64,000 nt of DNA from Nematostella vectensis. Taxonomy: Eukaryota > Cnidaria > Anthozoa > Actiniaria > Edwardsiidae. Shown piece after piece: positions 45,748 through 60,700 of this stretch; the first letter of the stretch is position 1; every line of letters starts with the position of its first letter. The position numbers and the translations under genes are program-made. The notes below the pieces were generated by a model. The model was not told where the DNA came from. It saw only the letters and a program-made list of their open reading frames with translations, and ran no database searches. The DNA is taken from assembly GCF_932526225.1 (NCBI RefSeq), contig NC_064035.1, positions 12,220,566-12,284,565 of the forward strand. The letters run 5' to 3'.

Positions 45748-48700
45748 TTACTGCCCCCCTTCCCCTTCAGCTGGCTTAGCCTCCTCACCTCCTTCCCCCT
45801 CGGGCTTGGTCTCTTCACTTGCAGCTGCTTCCCCATCTGCAGGCTTGGATTCCCCACCCTCCTGTCCCTCTTCTGCTTTGTCAGGTTGCACCTCTGCAGC
45901 TTCACCTCCCTCCTGTGCTTGACCAACTAAGTCACCAGTGTCAGGTTCTGGCTCCTCTTCTGGTGTTTCTGTTGCAGTTTCACCTTGCTTCTCCGGCTCC
46001 CCTTCTGGTGTTTCTGTTGCAGTCTCACCTTGCTTCTCCGGCTCCCCTTCTAGTGTTTCTGTGGCAGTTTCACCTTGCTTCTCCGGCTCCCCTTCTGGTG
46101 TTTCTGTTGCAGTCTCACCTTGCTTCTCTGGCTCCCCTTCTAGTGTTTCTGTTGCAGTCTCACCTTGCTTCTCCGGCTCCCCTTCTGGTGCTTCTGTGGC
46201 CATGTCACCTTGATCAGCAGTCTCTCCGTCTGCCGCTCCACCCTCAGAAGGTTTGGCATCCCCCTCAGGTTCACTCTCTTTAGAAACCTCACCTGGCTTT
46301 TCTGCATTTTCTGGATTGTCTTCAGCACCTTCTGGTTTGGTTTCTGTTGGCTGTGCTTGGCTGTCTTCTTGTGAAGCAGGTGCTGGTAACCCTTGCTGTG
46401 GTTCCTCAGCAGTAGCAGGGGGAGTTTCTACAACCTCTGGATTTCCCTGTTCTGTTGACTGATCTCCTGGTGTTTCTTGGGGAGTTTCTTCCTGTGTCGG
46501 CTCTGCCGCGCTTGCTATTGATGCTGCTGTAGTAAGAGGAGTAATGGAATTCAAGTTATTGTAAAAATTAAAAATAGTGTGATATTTGGTTTATTGTTTT
46601 ATGGATTAATGTTATAAACTCAGATTACTTAGTGTAAGTATTGGTAGTGTGCATGGTGAAGGTGCTTGGTAGGCTTCTCACAAACGCTGCACAACAGGTA
46701 CTCTATATGCTAAAACCTGATCAGCATTTATCATAAATAAAACATTTGTTAACAAAAAAATTAAAAATAGTTTCTAATTTAGTGGTTTTGTGTTATTTGT
46801 TTCTGTTCTTTTAGTGAATAATAATTAAAATATCAAGTCTTGAAGTTACTCACCCTGTGAGTGCTTCAGATGGTCAAATCAGCAGCTTGTGGATTATATG
46901 GTTAATATTTAAGGATTTACAAAGCAATTACAAGGTTATAGAAGCTTATTTTACCACAGAAAAGGAAGAGTAGTAACAAAAGTGGGAACATTATATTATG
47001 CTTAGTCACCAGGTTTAGCATTGCATTTGTTAGTTACAATTTATTTACAAATCATACCAAACTGCAAGAAAACTGACCGAACATAATTGATATATTTTTT
47101 TCACATAACCAAACATGAAGGCTTGTCCAACAAATAGTGATAACAAATAGATTAGTCATATTCAAACATGAGGCCTTGTCAAACAAATAATGATCACATA
47201 TTCAATCATTAGCTCTTGTCAAACAAGTGATTTGTTATACAAGTATGCTTCTTATATGCAAATCAAGTTTGAGCAAGTTTAATCTAACTAGATGTAAAAA
47301 ATGTTGGATTACAATAAAAAAAGACAAAAACAAATCACCAATCTTGCAATAAGGTGGTACTGCCTAATTATTAAAAAAATAAATTTAAATTATATAAAAT
47401 TTAATCCATATTTATCATTATTGACAATCAGCACCAAATGCTGTTCACCTAGTGTAGTGATAAAATACAAAATTAGATGATAAAGAGTTTATAAGTTCAT
47501 AGTTAAACTCAAATTATTTATAAAAATACTTAAAATATTATATACAACAATAGCAATGAAACTGGGTTAATCTTATAAAATTCTTAATTACGATTAAAAT
47601 ATAAAAAATACCTTTTGGATGGCCACAGACTTCCAGTCTAAGTGCAATATGTTCATTCCAAGTCTTAGGATGCAGCCGGACATGGGTTGCACAGGTTGGT
47701 AAGCAGAGCCAGTTTGAGACCACGCTTTCCTGATCCGTGTTTCCCTGAAACACCTGTCAACAGAGAATGCAGAGTTACTCTAGAAGGGTAAGCTATGGCT
47801 AGCAGAGAAGGCAGATTACTCTAGGAGGTTAGTCTGTGAGGAAATTCACAACGATTTTCAGTTGTCATTAGTCTATAGGCAGCAAAGTCAGGTACAACAA
47901 GCTTTACCTTATCTTCACCACCTTCCTTGTACACCTGGAATTCCTGGCCATCAGTACTGAATGACAGGGTATAGCTAGTGACATGATGCGATGACTCGCC
48001 ACCTTTGCCTTGGGTTGACACCTTTGTCACCTCCCATTCCTGGCCAAGGTTCACCTGCAGCCACTGGTTCTCGTCATTCTCCTTGGCTGCCCATGATGCT
48101 TGCTTGTCATCCTCTATCTTACTATTAAGACGTCCTCGACAGGCAGCATGGTTGTCATCCAACTCTGACGAGGCCGACAATGCAGCATCTGGTAAACTCC
48201 CTGATTCCACTCCGCAAGGTTCAGTAAATTTCTCTGCAAGTGGGAAGTTTTTCTAATGACTATCTAGCACAGTTTTTAAGGGTGGAAATGTATCACAATG
48301 AAGGAGCAGGGGGATGTTGGAGGGAGGAGTTACAAAGAATGTGAGAGAAATTCTGTCATGTCGGGTGGGGGGGGGGGGGGGGCATCAAACTTGATGTCCA
48401 CTGCTGAAGTATAAAAAGGTAGGTGTACTGTATATACTTACCGGCATCAACACCATAGAATTCAGCTCTTAGAGCAATCTGTTCATTCCATGTTTTAGGA
48501 CAGATCCTTATATGTTGGGTCAGCAGAGGTTGTACAAGGTCATTGATTACAACAGTATCTTGGTCAGAATTTCCTTCAAATACCTGGAATGGAGATGGAA
48601 AATGTTTACTGATACTCATTTATACACATTTGGCACATTGGTGACCTCTCACTGGAATCCATAGCAGCTACGCACTCTGCAACAGGAGAAAGAAGCACAT

Positions 48701-51700
48701 AGCATTTCAAATCCACAATGTAAGCATTCCAATGTATGGTTACATTTCAAAATGTGGTTAACGTTCATTTAGGAGCTCATTCTAAATCCCTTGTGATTTG
48801 ATAATGAAATTCGTGCAGCACAAGGTTGAGACAACTAACTGAAGAGCGAGGCTGTGTAATACCTGTTGCTCTTTGTCACCATAACTCAGGACATTCTGGC
48901 CATCCCTGCTGTACGACATTGTGTATGTCTTGACATGAGAAGTGCTCTCTCCACTCTCTCCTTGTGTGCCAACTTGACATATTCTGTAGACTTTGCCAAG
49001 ATCCACTTGAAGCCACTGGGTGTCATCAGAATCCTTTGCGGCCCATCCACCTTTGAGGTCCCCATCTGGAGTGACATTTAGTCGAGCAAGTGCTGCTATG
49101 TGGCCTTCATCAAGAACTGAAGATGCACTGAATGCTTCATCTGACACAGCACCAGTCCCTAAGCCCACTGGATCATTGAACTTCTCTGATGAAGTGAAGG
49201 GAAAGCCAAGATAAGTATAGCATTTACTTTTAAGTAAGGGAAAAAGATACCATCCACTGTGGCTCACTGATGGCACCTTTATGGATTTTCCTCGTGGCCT
49301 GCTGACTACCTTAAACTTGAAGTGTTTCAATGAGACATCTTGGCATTTTAGGCGTTTATTTAGATACACTTTAAACACAGCTAAGTTCTGACAAGCTGTC
49401 CCATCCTTATTTCTTGGCAGGAAGTTGAGCCTGCTTAGCAAGCGATGTCTACACCATGCTAAAATGATCTACTTCTCTTGTTCATCAGTAGTACAGGTTG
49501 GGTTTTTAAAATTCCTAAGTAAAGAGTCGTTTAACATGCCTTTTGAGCCCTACTTACTGTAAGCGGCGTTATAGAGTCACACTTGTACTCAGAATATAAT
49601 GAAATCCTAACCTTCCACAAGTTCTTCAGCAGGTGGTCTACCTCTAATGATACACCTCTTGTTCAGAAGGCTACAAGCGGTGGTTTTAGAGTCACACTTG
49701 TACTAAGAATTTAATTAAATCCTTACCTTCCACAAGTTCTTCAGCAGGTGGTTGAGGTGATGGTGATGGTGCTGTACAATGAGAACGCAAGTATGACATA
49801 CGTAAGAAGAACAACATTAAAACAAGACGAAAGCATAGGTTTATATCGATTTTCCATGGTCTGACTGATATGATGAGTATATTTGACCTAATAAACTTAC
49901 TTTTGACAGTGCCATCAGGTAGTATCTTGGCCTCAGGAAAGAACTCTTTGATGACCTTTCCAGCTTTCTCGGGATCTGAAGGACCATGTACTACATTCTT
50001 CATAACATCTTTGCCAAGCGCAGCACGTATCCTGAAAATACCAAACATCACTAAATAATGCCCTTTCTAAATTACAATGGATAGTGTAAAACTAAAGCAT
50101 GACTGCGTCTTATCATACATGTGGATCTAGCCCCAAATGATTGTAAAGCCAATCGTCCAAATGAAGTTATCTGAAATAAATATTGGAGTAGCTTACGATT
50201 CTGGGGCCATCTCCTTGGCCTGTTCTGGGTCTACTGGACCCATCAGCGACCTCCATCCACTGACAGCGTCCTCTTTCGACAGAACCATAAACATGGTTGG
50301 TCCACTGGAAACGGGAAAAGGGTGTCAACTCTGATCAGTCTATTATCAAACGTTATGTGAAATCCGCCTATTTAACGTTTTTCTTTCTGTTTTCCACTGA
50401 CATATATTCAAAATAAGATTTTTACGCTCTGATGTGCTCGTGGAATACAGTCGCGGTCAAGATAAAGTTGTAACCAGCCGCTTTGAGATGCCTTTATGCT
50501 GTACTAAAATGCTCAGCCTTTGAAAAGGTGTTAGCATGCCCCACGTTTTGCATGTTCATATTCAACATAATAGAAGTTAGCTTATAGCACCTTGACATGT
50601 AGTCGGTGAGGCCCTCAAAGAAATCTTTGCCCTCATGCTCGTGATAGAATTGAGATGCAAGCTCTTTAGATAAGGTCACTTCTTTTTGCAGTTGTATCTT
50701 GAATCCTGCTTCTTTGATGCGCTGTTTTATGAGTTCTGCAAAGATAGTAAGCAATGAGTCAAAGTGGTCCCCAAAAACCGGTTGTCAATTCAGGGTGTGC
50801 TAGGGAGAAGTGTTAATAGAGATTACTTAAAAGAGAAAAACAGTTTTTTGGGGGAGAGGAGGGGACTATATTAATTCCTCTGGTTAAATGACGCGTCTAG
50901 GGCATTTTGATGGCTACGCCAAGTGGTAATAAACTTTATAGGCAAGGTTAATATTTCAGTTGATTAAGCACATCCGTAAACATCCAGGAGTGCATATGGA
51001 GCTCTACAAGATGCGGGCACCATCCCTTACCTCTCTCATCAGGCAACAAGATGAGAGAGTTATCCCTTACTCCTCTGACCAGGCAACAATATTGGAGCAC
51101 CAAATCTTACCTCTCTGATCAGGTAATAAGATTAGAGCGCCACCCCTTACCTCTCACCAGGCAACAAGATGAGAGCGCCATCCCTTACCTCTCTGATCAG
51201 GTAACAAGATGAGAGCATCACCCCATACCTCTCTGATTGTTCAACAAGATGGATGCACCACCCCGACCTCTCTGATCAGGTAACAAGATGAGAGCGTGAC
51301 CCCTTACCTCTCTGATCAGGCTCAACCTCAGGTTTGATGACAGCGACTGTACTTTGCATGGGGAAGAACTTCTGAATCTCTTTCTCGGCATTTTCCGCTG
51401 TATCAGAGCCATGGAGCGGGTTTATAGGGCTATCCTCAACTTGGAACTGAGCTCGTAGACTGAGACAACCAGAATTTCATTAGTATAGTGCAGTAGAGAA
51501 AAGCACATTCGTACTTGGAAATAAGCAAACGATTTGCCCACGCAAATCGCCTTTTTAGCTGATGCTATTTAAGTACTTGTTTTGTTTATTTTTACTTATA
51601 TTCTAGTGACAAAAGCCGTTTTATTTTGTTCTGGCCGCATCACTTTTGTGCATCTAGATATTTTCCTCAACGAATTAAAAGAAGTGCATTATATACTTAG

Positions 51701-54700
51701 CTGCTTTATATTTGTGACATTGCTATCCTATTATAGTAAATTATGGAGACGTTTTACCATTATGTTGTTATTGTATTTAAATACCTAAAAATATCAATGG
51801 AAAATTAACTGGCGAAATTGATAGTTTATCTGCTACACAACTAAATGGTACTCAGTGGCCGCTAAAAGGTTTCTAATGTGATAACGGCAATACGTGGTTC
51901 TACAGGAACGTCTTATCAATAACAGCCATGCTTTTTAAGTTTAACATAAAAACCCTCCGCATGCAAGATCATCTAAGAACCAGCATAGAAATTAAGAATA
52001 CAATGTAACATGGTTTTGTTATTGCCTGCAACTTGCTCAAATTGACGGCGATACTTTTAAGATACAAAGAAGTTTTTCTCTGCGTCAAGGATGATTTTAG
52101 TTAGACAGATTGGAAGTGTGTACTCGCGGATAATGTTCTGTCTACTTCTCAGGCGAGCTTTTCTAACGTGATAGAAAAGGGAATGTGTTACACTGCTCAA
52201 ATATAAATCAAGTGAACAGCTACCTTGTAATACCCTGACCCCCATCTTCTCCAGATAAACTACAAGAGAAAACTATCAGCACAAATTCACTGGAAAGACC
52301 ACGGAATACAAATAAGAAGAAACCTTGGAACATAGATAACCTGCGGCTCGGCTGCGATGCAGGTTAGAGCAGGGAACGACTGGATTTCATGTGCATTAGT
52401 TGAAAGATGTTCATAAGTATGACTTTATGAAGGTTAGGTAGGTCATTCCACATCAAAAGAGATCGACCTCAGACCCCACTAAAACTTTAAAAAAAACTAA
52501 TCATTTTCAAAGTGACTCAAGAACAAGAATGCATGGTTTTGTCATTTGATTTCTTTGTATGACGTGGTCTATTTGATGGGCTAGTATGAAACCTAACACT
52601 ACATATAAAATCTGCATTATTGAGGCATATACGCTACGCTAGTGTGCACTTTGCAGTAGAAGTTGTGCAAGCATGCAATTCAAAGCATTTTGGGACAGAA
52701 AACCTGGTTAAATTGTAAGTCGGAGTGCAGTAATTAGTTGTTAACATACTGCAAAATCAAAATTGTTGTTAACAGACTTAAGGGAACCACGGGCAAATGG
52801 TGTGAAACTGTTGTAAAATATGTAGGAAACAACACATTTTGAAGTTCTCATCTATTTGACAGATCAGGCATATCATTTTATTTGACACCATTTTCACATC
52901 AGGTTTCACATCACAATGGTGAGAAAATGTATGATGAAGGTAACAGTTTTTTGCACCAGATGTTTCTCACATATTTCACTCTAGCTTCACACCTCCCAAT
53001 AGTATTAGTTACAACAGGGGTACGAAGAGGAATGTAAATGGTTCTCAAGAAGAATTAAAATTGTGATAGTGCAGGCTTTGGATATATGTGAGTGGATCAC
53101 TATCATTAATTTGTGTTATACATCTTTTTGAGTGTAGGACATCGCGATCAATAGGGCACCGGATGACGATGCTATTTATCTACTGCTCATTTGTACCCTT
53201 AATACACCACCCAAGACTTCCGTATTTCAGAGAGTATAATTACCTCACGTTCTTTTACCAAAATCATTCCAGCCAGGTTATACAAAAGGCTTGGAAATGG
53301 AGAAAATACCGAATTTCTTAAGTGGTCGTCAATTTGTTACTCAACGTTTCACTTAAAATCTCCTGCACTGAGTTTGGTGTGGGATGGTTTGTTTCCTCAT
53401 TTTCCATACTTGCGTAGCTGACGGTCATGGCTTGCTTACCTTTCAGGTGCCTCGTCCTTCGCTTTCTCAACCTCCTTGGGCCCGAGCATACCTCTCCACC
53501 CCTCTATAGCGTCCTCTCTGGCCAAGCACAGGGCCATCATGGGTCCACTGTAAACAACATTGAATTTTAATAGCAACTCACCCAAAGGAGAAAAACATTG
53601 GCTTTTTAGCCAACTTTTTGATCATCCTTGAAAGCCTAGGAGTGTTCTGTCTTACGTCCCACACACGAAAACACGCCCCTAGGAAACACGCTTGTTAAAA
53701 TCGAATTCGAAAAAAGAGATAAGTGTGTGGCTGAATACATTTTTAGTGCGACTTATTACAGCCCTCGATGTTAAAACAGTTAGAGACTAAAGGGACACGC
53801 ACCCTTGTTCTAAGAAAGTTTAATAATATACAAAAAAATGTGTAACAAAACAAAGTAAAATCTTTTTCTTACTTCGTCCAAGTGCAATAAATAGAAATGA
53901 ACCAGTTTTCCTTATAGGGGATTTAATCCGAAGGATCTGGGTTTTGGTATTATGCAATTTCAAGATTTGAGTAAAGGTACAGACACTTCCAAAACCTAAA
54001 AGTACTAGATTCAATCCATTTCCATCCGCTCTGTCTGAAATATCAAATGACTTGAGAGTAATTCTAATTATTCCGCGCGATTTTGACTGTTTTTGAGATT
54101 GCCAAAATAACACTAAAATCACAGTTTACCGTTTAAGTGCCCTTTAACAGTTTAAGTTAAAGGGCCCTTTCATCGATGACAAGCTAAAAGCACGTCAAAA
54201 CTAGCAAAATCTTGACTTTTTTACTGTGCCAGTGGTTAGTTATTGTTGGCAAGATTAGTCCAGGTAAGTCCCCCACAAGTTACTTGCAAACATACAATAA
54301 GCCATATCTACAGAGCGTGATAAAACAAGGGACATGATAGGGAAGGGGGAATACCTGCTCATATTAGTGACAAGAGTATCAAAGAACTCCTGGTCTTTGT
54401 GTTCAGAATAGAACTCTTCCGCCTGTTCACGAGTCAGGTGCATCTCCTTAGACATTGCAATCTCAAATCCAGCCTCCTGTATTTTAGACATGATGGACTC
54501 TGTAAGAAAAGAATGAAAGAAAAGATACAGTTAATTGAAGGCAGGATTCGTTGCGGTGAAACAAGAATACTGTAGCTTTTCAACACCATAATACTGGTAT
54601 GATACAGGGTGCGACTCGAAGCTTGAAAAGGCAATAGCTACCTTATCAACAACCACAACTCTTAGTTGCAGAAAAATCATGTAGAATGAAAAAGAAGAAA

Positions 54701-57700
54701 ACTAAATACATCCCATACAATTCTTACCTCTCCTACTTCGCAGGGCATCAGGCCTGATAAGAGCCAGTGTTCTTTGAAGTTGTCTCTTCTTTCGCTTGTT
54801 GGCGACCGTTGGTGCTGCAAAGTCTGGGAAGAAGAATGCCAGCTCCCTGTGGTATAAATATATGAATGTGTGTGGTATAAATAATGAATTTTCACGTGAG
54901 ATGAGCACCTATCTTTCAAATGGCTTCCCATATTCTTTAGGTACACAGGTCAGAACTTTCCTTATATCTTTGTCCCTGCTTTCCAGTGTCTCTACAATAT
55001 TGTTCAATATAGAGGGCTTTCTAAAAAGTGTCAGAAGGAGTTTTTTTCTTAATTTAAAGAGTCTCACCTCGCAGCACTTTCATTTGAATCACAACCATGT
55101 ACAGCATTCATGACAGTGTCAGTTCCATACATTGCTCTCAAGCTAAGGGAAAACAGCAATTCATTAGGTCGAGGCATGAGAGAGTAAGATAAGTTCTTGT
55201 GAAATGATGCAAACCTGTTTGGTGCTTCCTCCTTTGCCACATTGACATCCTTTGGTCCTATCAGTTCCCTGAAGTTATCAATGACACCTTCCAGGGCTTC
55301 TGGGGTCTCTCCGGCTTTACTCAATGCCAATGTCATGAGAGGGCCACTAGAAATATAACAGGTATAATATTTAATCATAAAACCTTTTAAGTATCAATGT
55401 CTACATTGACATTCATAGTTCTACTTATATGAGATTCCATTTATTGACAAAAAATCAAACGCCAACCTCGACATGAATTCCACTAGCTGGTCAAAGTGCT
55501 CAGTGCCTTCGTGTTGTTTGTAGAACTCTGCAGCTTCTTCCCTAGTCAGCGTTCTTTCCTCCATCTTCAGAACTTCAATACCAGCCTCCTCAACCTTAAG
55601 CAATAATCAGTTAGTAGGGGGTGAGATCCCCTTGCTACAGACACTGATCTTTCGAATAAACAAATTGCACAAAAGAACAACGAAGTGTTGGTATAAAATC
55701 CGCTCTCAATATATTTGGCAACATCTTTATCCTGGTTACTAGACGATCCAAGACCCACTCAAAGCCAAACAAACTTTATCTTGCTTTGGCTAATGAACCG
55801 GTGGAACTATGGAGACTATGGTACAGCACTTTCTAACCTCTCTCGCGCTAGCTCCTCATAACATTGCGCAGAATGGGTTTAAAACAGTAAAACTGGGTAC
55901 AGCATTTTCCAACCAGACTAGCACCAAATAACATTAACATAATAGATTTAAAACAGTAAAACTTTAACTAAGGAATGCTGCATGCTTCCCAAGACAACAC
56001 AATGGATTTGCACAAAGCCTTATTAGAAGAAAAAGTATCTGGAGTCAGTTATTAAACTAGAAAAAATATTTTAATCTACTGGTCTTACCTTCCTGATGAT
56101 TTCTTCAACCAGGCCTGCCTTGACAGCATCAGGTTTGATAACAGCCACGGTCACTTGCTTGGGTAAATGGACTGGAAATAATACATACAATACCATAAAT
56201 ACAAAAGGGGAACCACTAGAGGACATGCTGTTTTAGACTACTTTGTCAAGAAACAATCTACAGCTTTTAACCCCTCTTTTCTTTGGATTTTCAAGTAAGT
56301 ACTTTATGAGTTATATTATTGTTTATAATTCTATACAAATTTTTCTTCTGTCTATATAAGTGTACCATTTGATCTGTGTTTTGCTGAAAATACTTTTATA
56401 CTACTGTATACTTATTCTTTCTGTTTTGGCAATAAAGAGCGCTATATATTGTGCTATCTGCCCACCATGTATGTCTACTTTGAATTTACTTCCTACACTT
56501 GCCTCTACCTTCCTGTTTAACAGCTAACTGGCTGCTTCTAACCCTCTTTAACATCTCTTCAGCAACTAAAACAGAGGATGATAAGTGATGATGATAAAAT
56601 ATGTGGTACTTGTGGAGCCAAATTTTTTACATATAAATATCCAAAATTTATAGGGAGAAAATTACAAATTATTAATGTAAATTTCTCCAGAATTCAAGAT
56701 CAAGATTAATACGAAGTAAAGACAAAGATCTATATCCACTAAGACCTTGTCCTCCTCTAAAGTTGAATGTAAGTTCAGTATGTTTCCATACGGCCTTGCT
56801 AAGAAATTAGCAAGATTCCAATGCAACTAAAAAGGAAAAGAATAAGATTCTGAGACACCCACAGGACATCCACTGAACTATAAAGTTCAGTTCATTCAAA
56901 ACTTTGTGACAGTCATGAGTTTTACCTATCTCCTCCTCTTCTTCTTCAGGAGTGATTTCTTCCTTCTTCTCTTCCTTTACAACCTTCTCCACCTCCTCAT
57001 CCACAAACTAAGGGAATTAAAAGAAACAAACATTTTCATCAGCTAATCAGCTACATTATAACTGGCAGTTTGATACAATTATGCTGCAAACCGTACTCTA
57101 AAAACCTTTTAGGTTCTATGGAGATTTCACTCAGCCTTGTGAATGACTCACAGGGCATGTGGGTGCTTAAAATGGGGCATGTGCCTGAATTGCACAACAA
57201 ACCGGGACATCAGCACAACCAACCACCTTTCTACAACTAGTAACATAAGCTCTTAAACTATATGTGCTCTAATAGTATTGGAAACTCATTTTGTTTAGTT
57301 CATACTCACTGGAACTCTTTCAGCATTTCCTTCCAAAACCTTGTGTTCATGATCCAGCTCTTTCCTGATTGTTTTTAAAAGCTTTGGACAGTGACATCCT
57401 CTGATGACATTCACCAGTGTTCCAGCCTAGAAAATATTAAAAAGTATGAGGGAAAATAAAGCCAAATAAGGTTTTGGATCCATGCAATACTTACAGCATA
57501 GAAAAGAAAAGTTGGTTGGCTTCTCATTCTGTATTTCTCCAAAGAATCAATGCTGTCTGTCTCAGCCTATGAGTATTGAAGCATAAAGCAATATCAAAGT
57601 GAGTTCAAAAGCATGGGTATGTTCAATGTCAAACCTGCTTTCCTATAAAAGCTATTTACAATTGATGCCTACACATGCCAAATTTTCGCTATGCACTCAC

Positions 57701-60700
57701 TCTCTCACTATCCATTTAACATCAGAGTCCACCTATTGGCAGGTGTGATGGCGCATGGGGTTCACATGAGGGTCATGCAGATTCCTTAAGGCATCCCTCC
57801 ATACAAAAATCCTCTTCTCAACAATGATGGCATTTGTGAGGCTGGCCAGGAGGGGGATGCTGACTTCATCAGAGGCCTTAACCATCTCAGCCACGACACC
57901 ACAGGGACCTGCCGCTTTGCCCTGTTTCATTTTATACCCTTTCCTTGCCACCATATCAGATGTTACCAGGATTGGAGGCCCCTTGACTGGGCCAGCAGGA
58001 GGTAGGTCATCATGGGACCATGGAAACTCAACATTCAGCAGACGATTGTAGTGCTCTCTCCACACAATTTTCTTAGCATTGACAATGAGTGAGATGTTCC
58101 CCTGATCGTCTTTAATGCAACATTCACCCACAACATCCTTGCGCTCCTTCTTCATTTGCTTGACAATGTGAAACATTTTCTTGTCATCATTTTCAAGGAT
58201 TTCAAATTTACTGGTCTCTGCTCTCCATGTGGCGGTATAAACTATGCTCTTTGCAGTACGTTTAGCAGTCAGATAATCTTGTTTGCTGCCGCCCTTCTTC
58301 CAAACTTTCCACAAACTTCTTTTCTTATCAATGGCCAAACTAAGGGAGTCATCCCACAACCAAGTCTTGTTTCTCCAATTACCTTTCTTTGTGATCCACA
58401 GATCTTTTCACTTGTACCCATTAGGGACCCTTTTAGTGACTGCCAGGTGTCTTCAATTGAATCTGTCTGTGCATCTGCTGAATCTAACCCAGCTTTTACT
58501 ATATTTAGGAACTTGAATCTTCATTTGGGACAACTTAAGTATTAGTGGCATGTCTAAAGTTGTTTCTTCTGGTTAGAATGTAATCAACCTTTAGTGTGCA
58601 GATGCACCTCCAGACTGATATGTAACATGGCTTGTCCTTTTCTGAAACATGGAGTTGGTTAGGACAAGATCATTAGCCACTGCAAAGTCAAGCAGTCTCA
58701 CCCCCTTCACTTAGCTTCGTCATCCACCCCTACTAGGGGCATAAATAGAGAAAATGGTCAGAATGGTGAAACCAACATTGATCTTAATGGCACAGATTAG
58801 GTCTGAGATGCGTTTGACCTCCAAAACATGTTCCACCTACTTCTCAGCAAGCAAGATACCAAAACCACCAGTGCCTTTGTCATTACCAGACCAGAAGAAC
58901 TTGGCGTCTTTACCCGCAATCATCCGAGCAGAACTAAACCTTAAACTACCAACTTGTCTCTTGTAAACAACAGTAATCAATCATTCTCCTCGAGATGGTC
59001 TCTACTACCTCATATCTTCTTCCTCTAATCGTTCCAACATTAAGAGTTGCAATGCGAAAATCGTGATGTGGTTGCAGGATGTTGATCTGGTTGTGCTCAC
59101 ACCTGACACCAACATTGCCATTGACGACACTCCTATTACTTGCAAAATGAGCCAGCTACTGTAGAAAAATGAACACCAGGAAGACCAGATTATTGTATAA
59201 GAAGTCATAGGCAGACTAGCTTACCATAGCAAAAATAAGAAGGTCATCTCCAATCTCATTCTTCAACCTCTTTAAGGAGCTTATGATTGCCTTGCATGGA
59301 CCACACCATTCAGAGTAAGCATCAACAACTATGTAGACAAAAATACATTGGTTAAAATATGAATAGAATAAAAAAGCCCAAACTGTCGCGATCTCGTACC
59401 AGAACAATGAATACAATACACCAAAAACTGGAAATCTACTCTGCCAAATTTTCGTCTTTAATAAGACTTCTTCAGGGTTAAAATATGGATGTACAGTACT
59501 GTTCCTAAGATAGACAAGGCAGAGGACCACATCATCCAGCAAGCACAAAAAAACTAAGTAAAAAAAATGTTAGGGCAAAATATAGTGGTACATTTCAACA
59601 ATTAAGTACACAAAAATGTGAGGGTATGCTCTTTTTGAGACAAATCGAGCACAAAATTTATTAGGGATAAGAGTTGACAGCTACAGTATAAAATCTAGAT
59701 TTCATTATGTCCTACTCCACAGTTCCCTGCTAGCAGTCCATAACATATAGTACAATATAGTAAGATGCAATAAATGATTAAAAATGTAATAGAGCTCACA
59801 ATTGTAAAATTGTAAAATCTAATAAAAATGACAAATGCATTATGGAGATTGCTATCCATCCTAATTTGGAGTTCCAGATCTGCCTCTGCAGGGAAGAATG
59901 TCTAATGTGCTTGTTCCCGCTAGTAAGACAATTTAGACTTTTGGTTTGTATCCTGTTTCACAACTGTACCTATGAGCCCTTCCTTTCCAAGCAACTCTTC
60001 CCATTGCTCTTGACTTTTGACCTCAACCTGTGTAGCAAACAGGATGCAATCATCATTAAAAAACAAACATGTATCATCAAGTGTAGATAAGAGAATGCAG
60101 TCTTAGAAGGGCTAAATTCTGTTTTGGTCTTGAATAAAAATGCCTGCAATGCAGGGCTCAAATCTCTGGCAGCTTTACATATGCCTCCATTTATTGGGCT
60201 GATTTCTAGTCAGAGCATTTAACAAGCTGCGACTTGTTAGGCCCCTGCTTTGGTCTTTGAGGGAAAAGAAAGGTAGGCAATAAAAAATCAGGAACCAATC
60301 ACAAGATAAATTTTGTAATTTCACGGTTCATAAAGACATAATTTCACCAGTCAAAACCTCAATGTCTCTGTTTTCACAAATTTCACAACATATTTTTGGT
60401 CTTATTACAGATAACATAAAACCCCTTATTGCCCCCTATAAAAATTAGGCCTTACATAAAGGAAATCCCTAAAGGAAATCTTTTGGTGTTGAGGACACCA
60501 AATAAAATATCTTGGCCTAACTTGCCAAACGTAGTTGCTCGAAATCGGTACCAGTAAATCAGCCATTACTAAACAATTGCAGTAACCATGGGTAAGCGTA
60601 AATGGGTAAAATTGAATCTAAAAGAAATTGAAATTGAACTGAAAATGAAAGCTTCCTAACTGGGTTTTGCTGAAGCCTGGGCCAAGTATAAACCACACAC

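Noticed and set aside
45819-46283. Plus-strand open frame rich in Leu, Pro and His opposite the acidic tail
   Set aside because: Shadow of the repetitive Glu/Pro-rich coding exon on the other strand.
52228-52258. Possible extra exon (EKMGVRVLQ) with donor GTAGCT in the NDK gene
   Set aside because: The flanking exons already join in phase and match the NDK fold without it; its inclusion has no family support.
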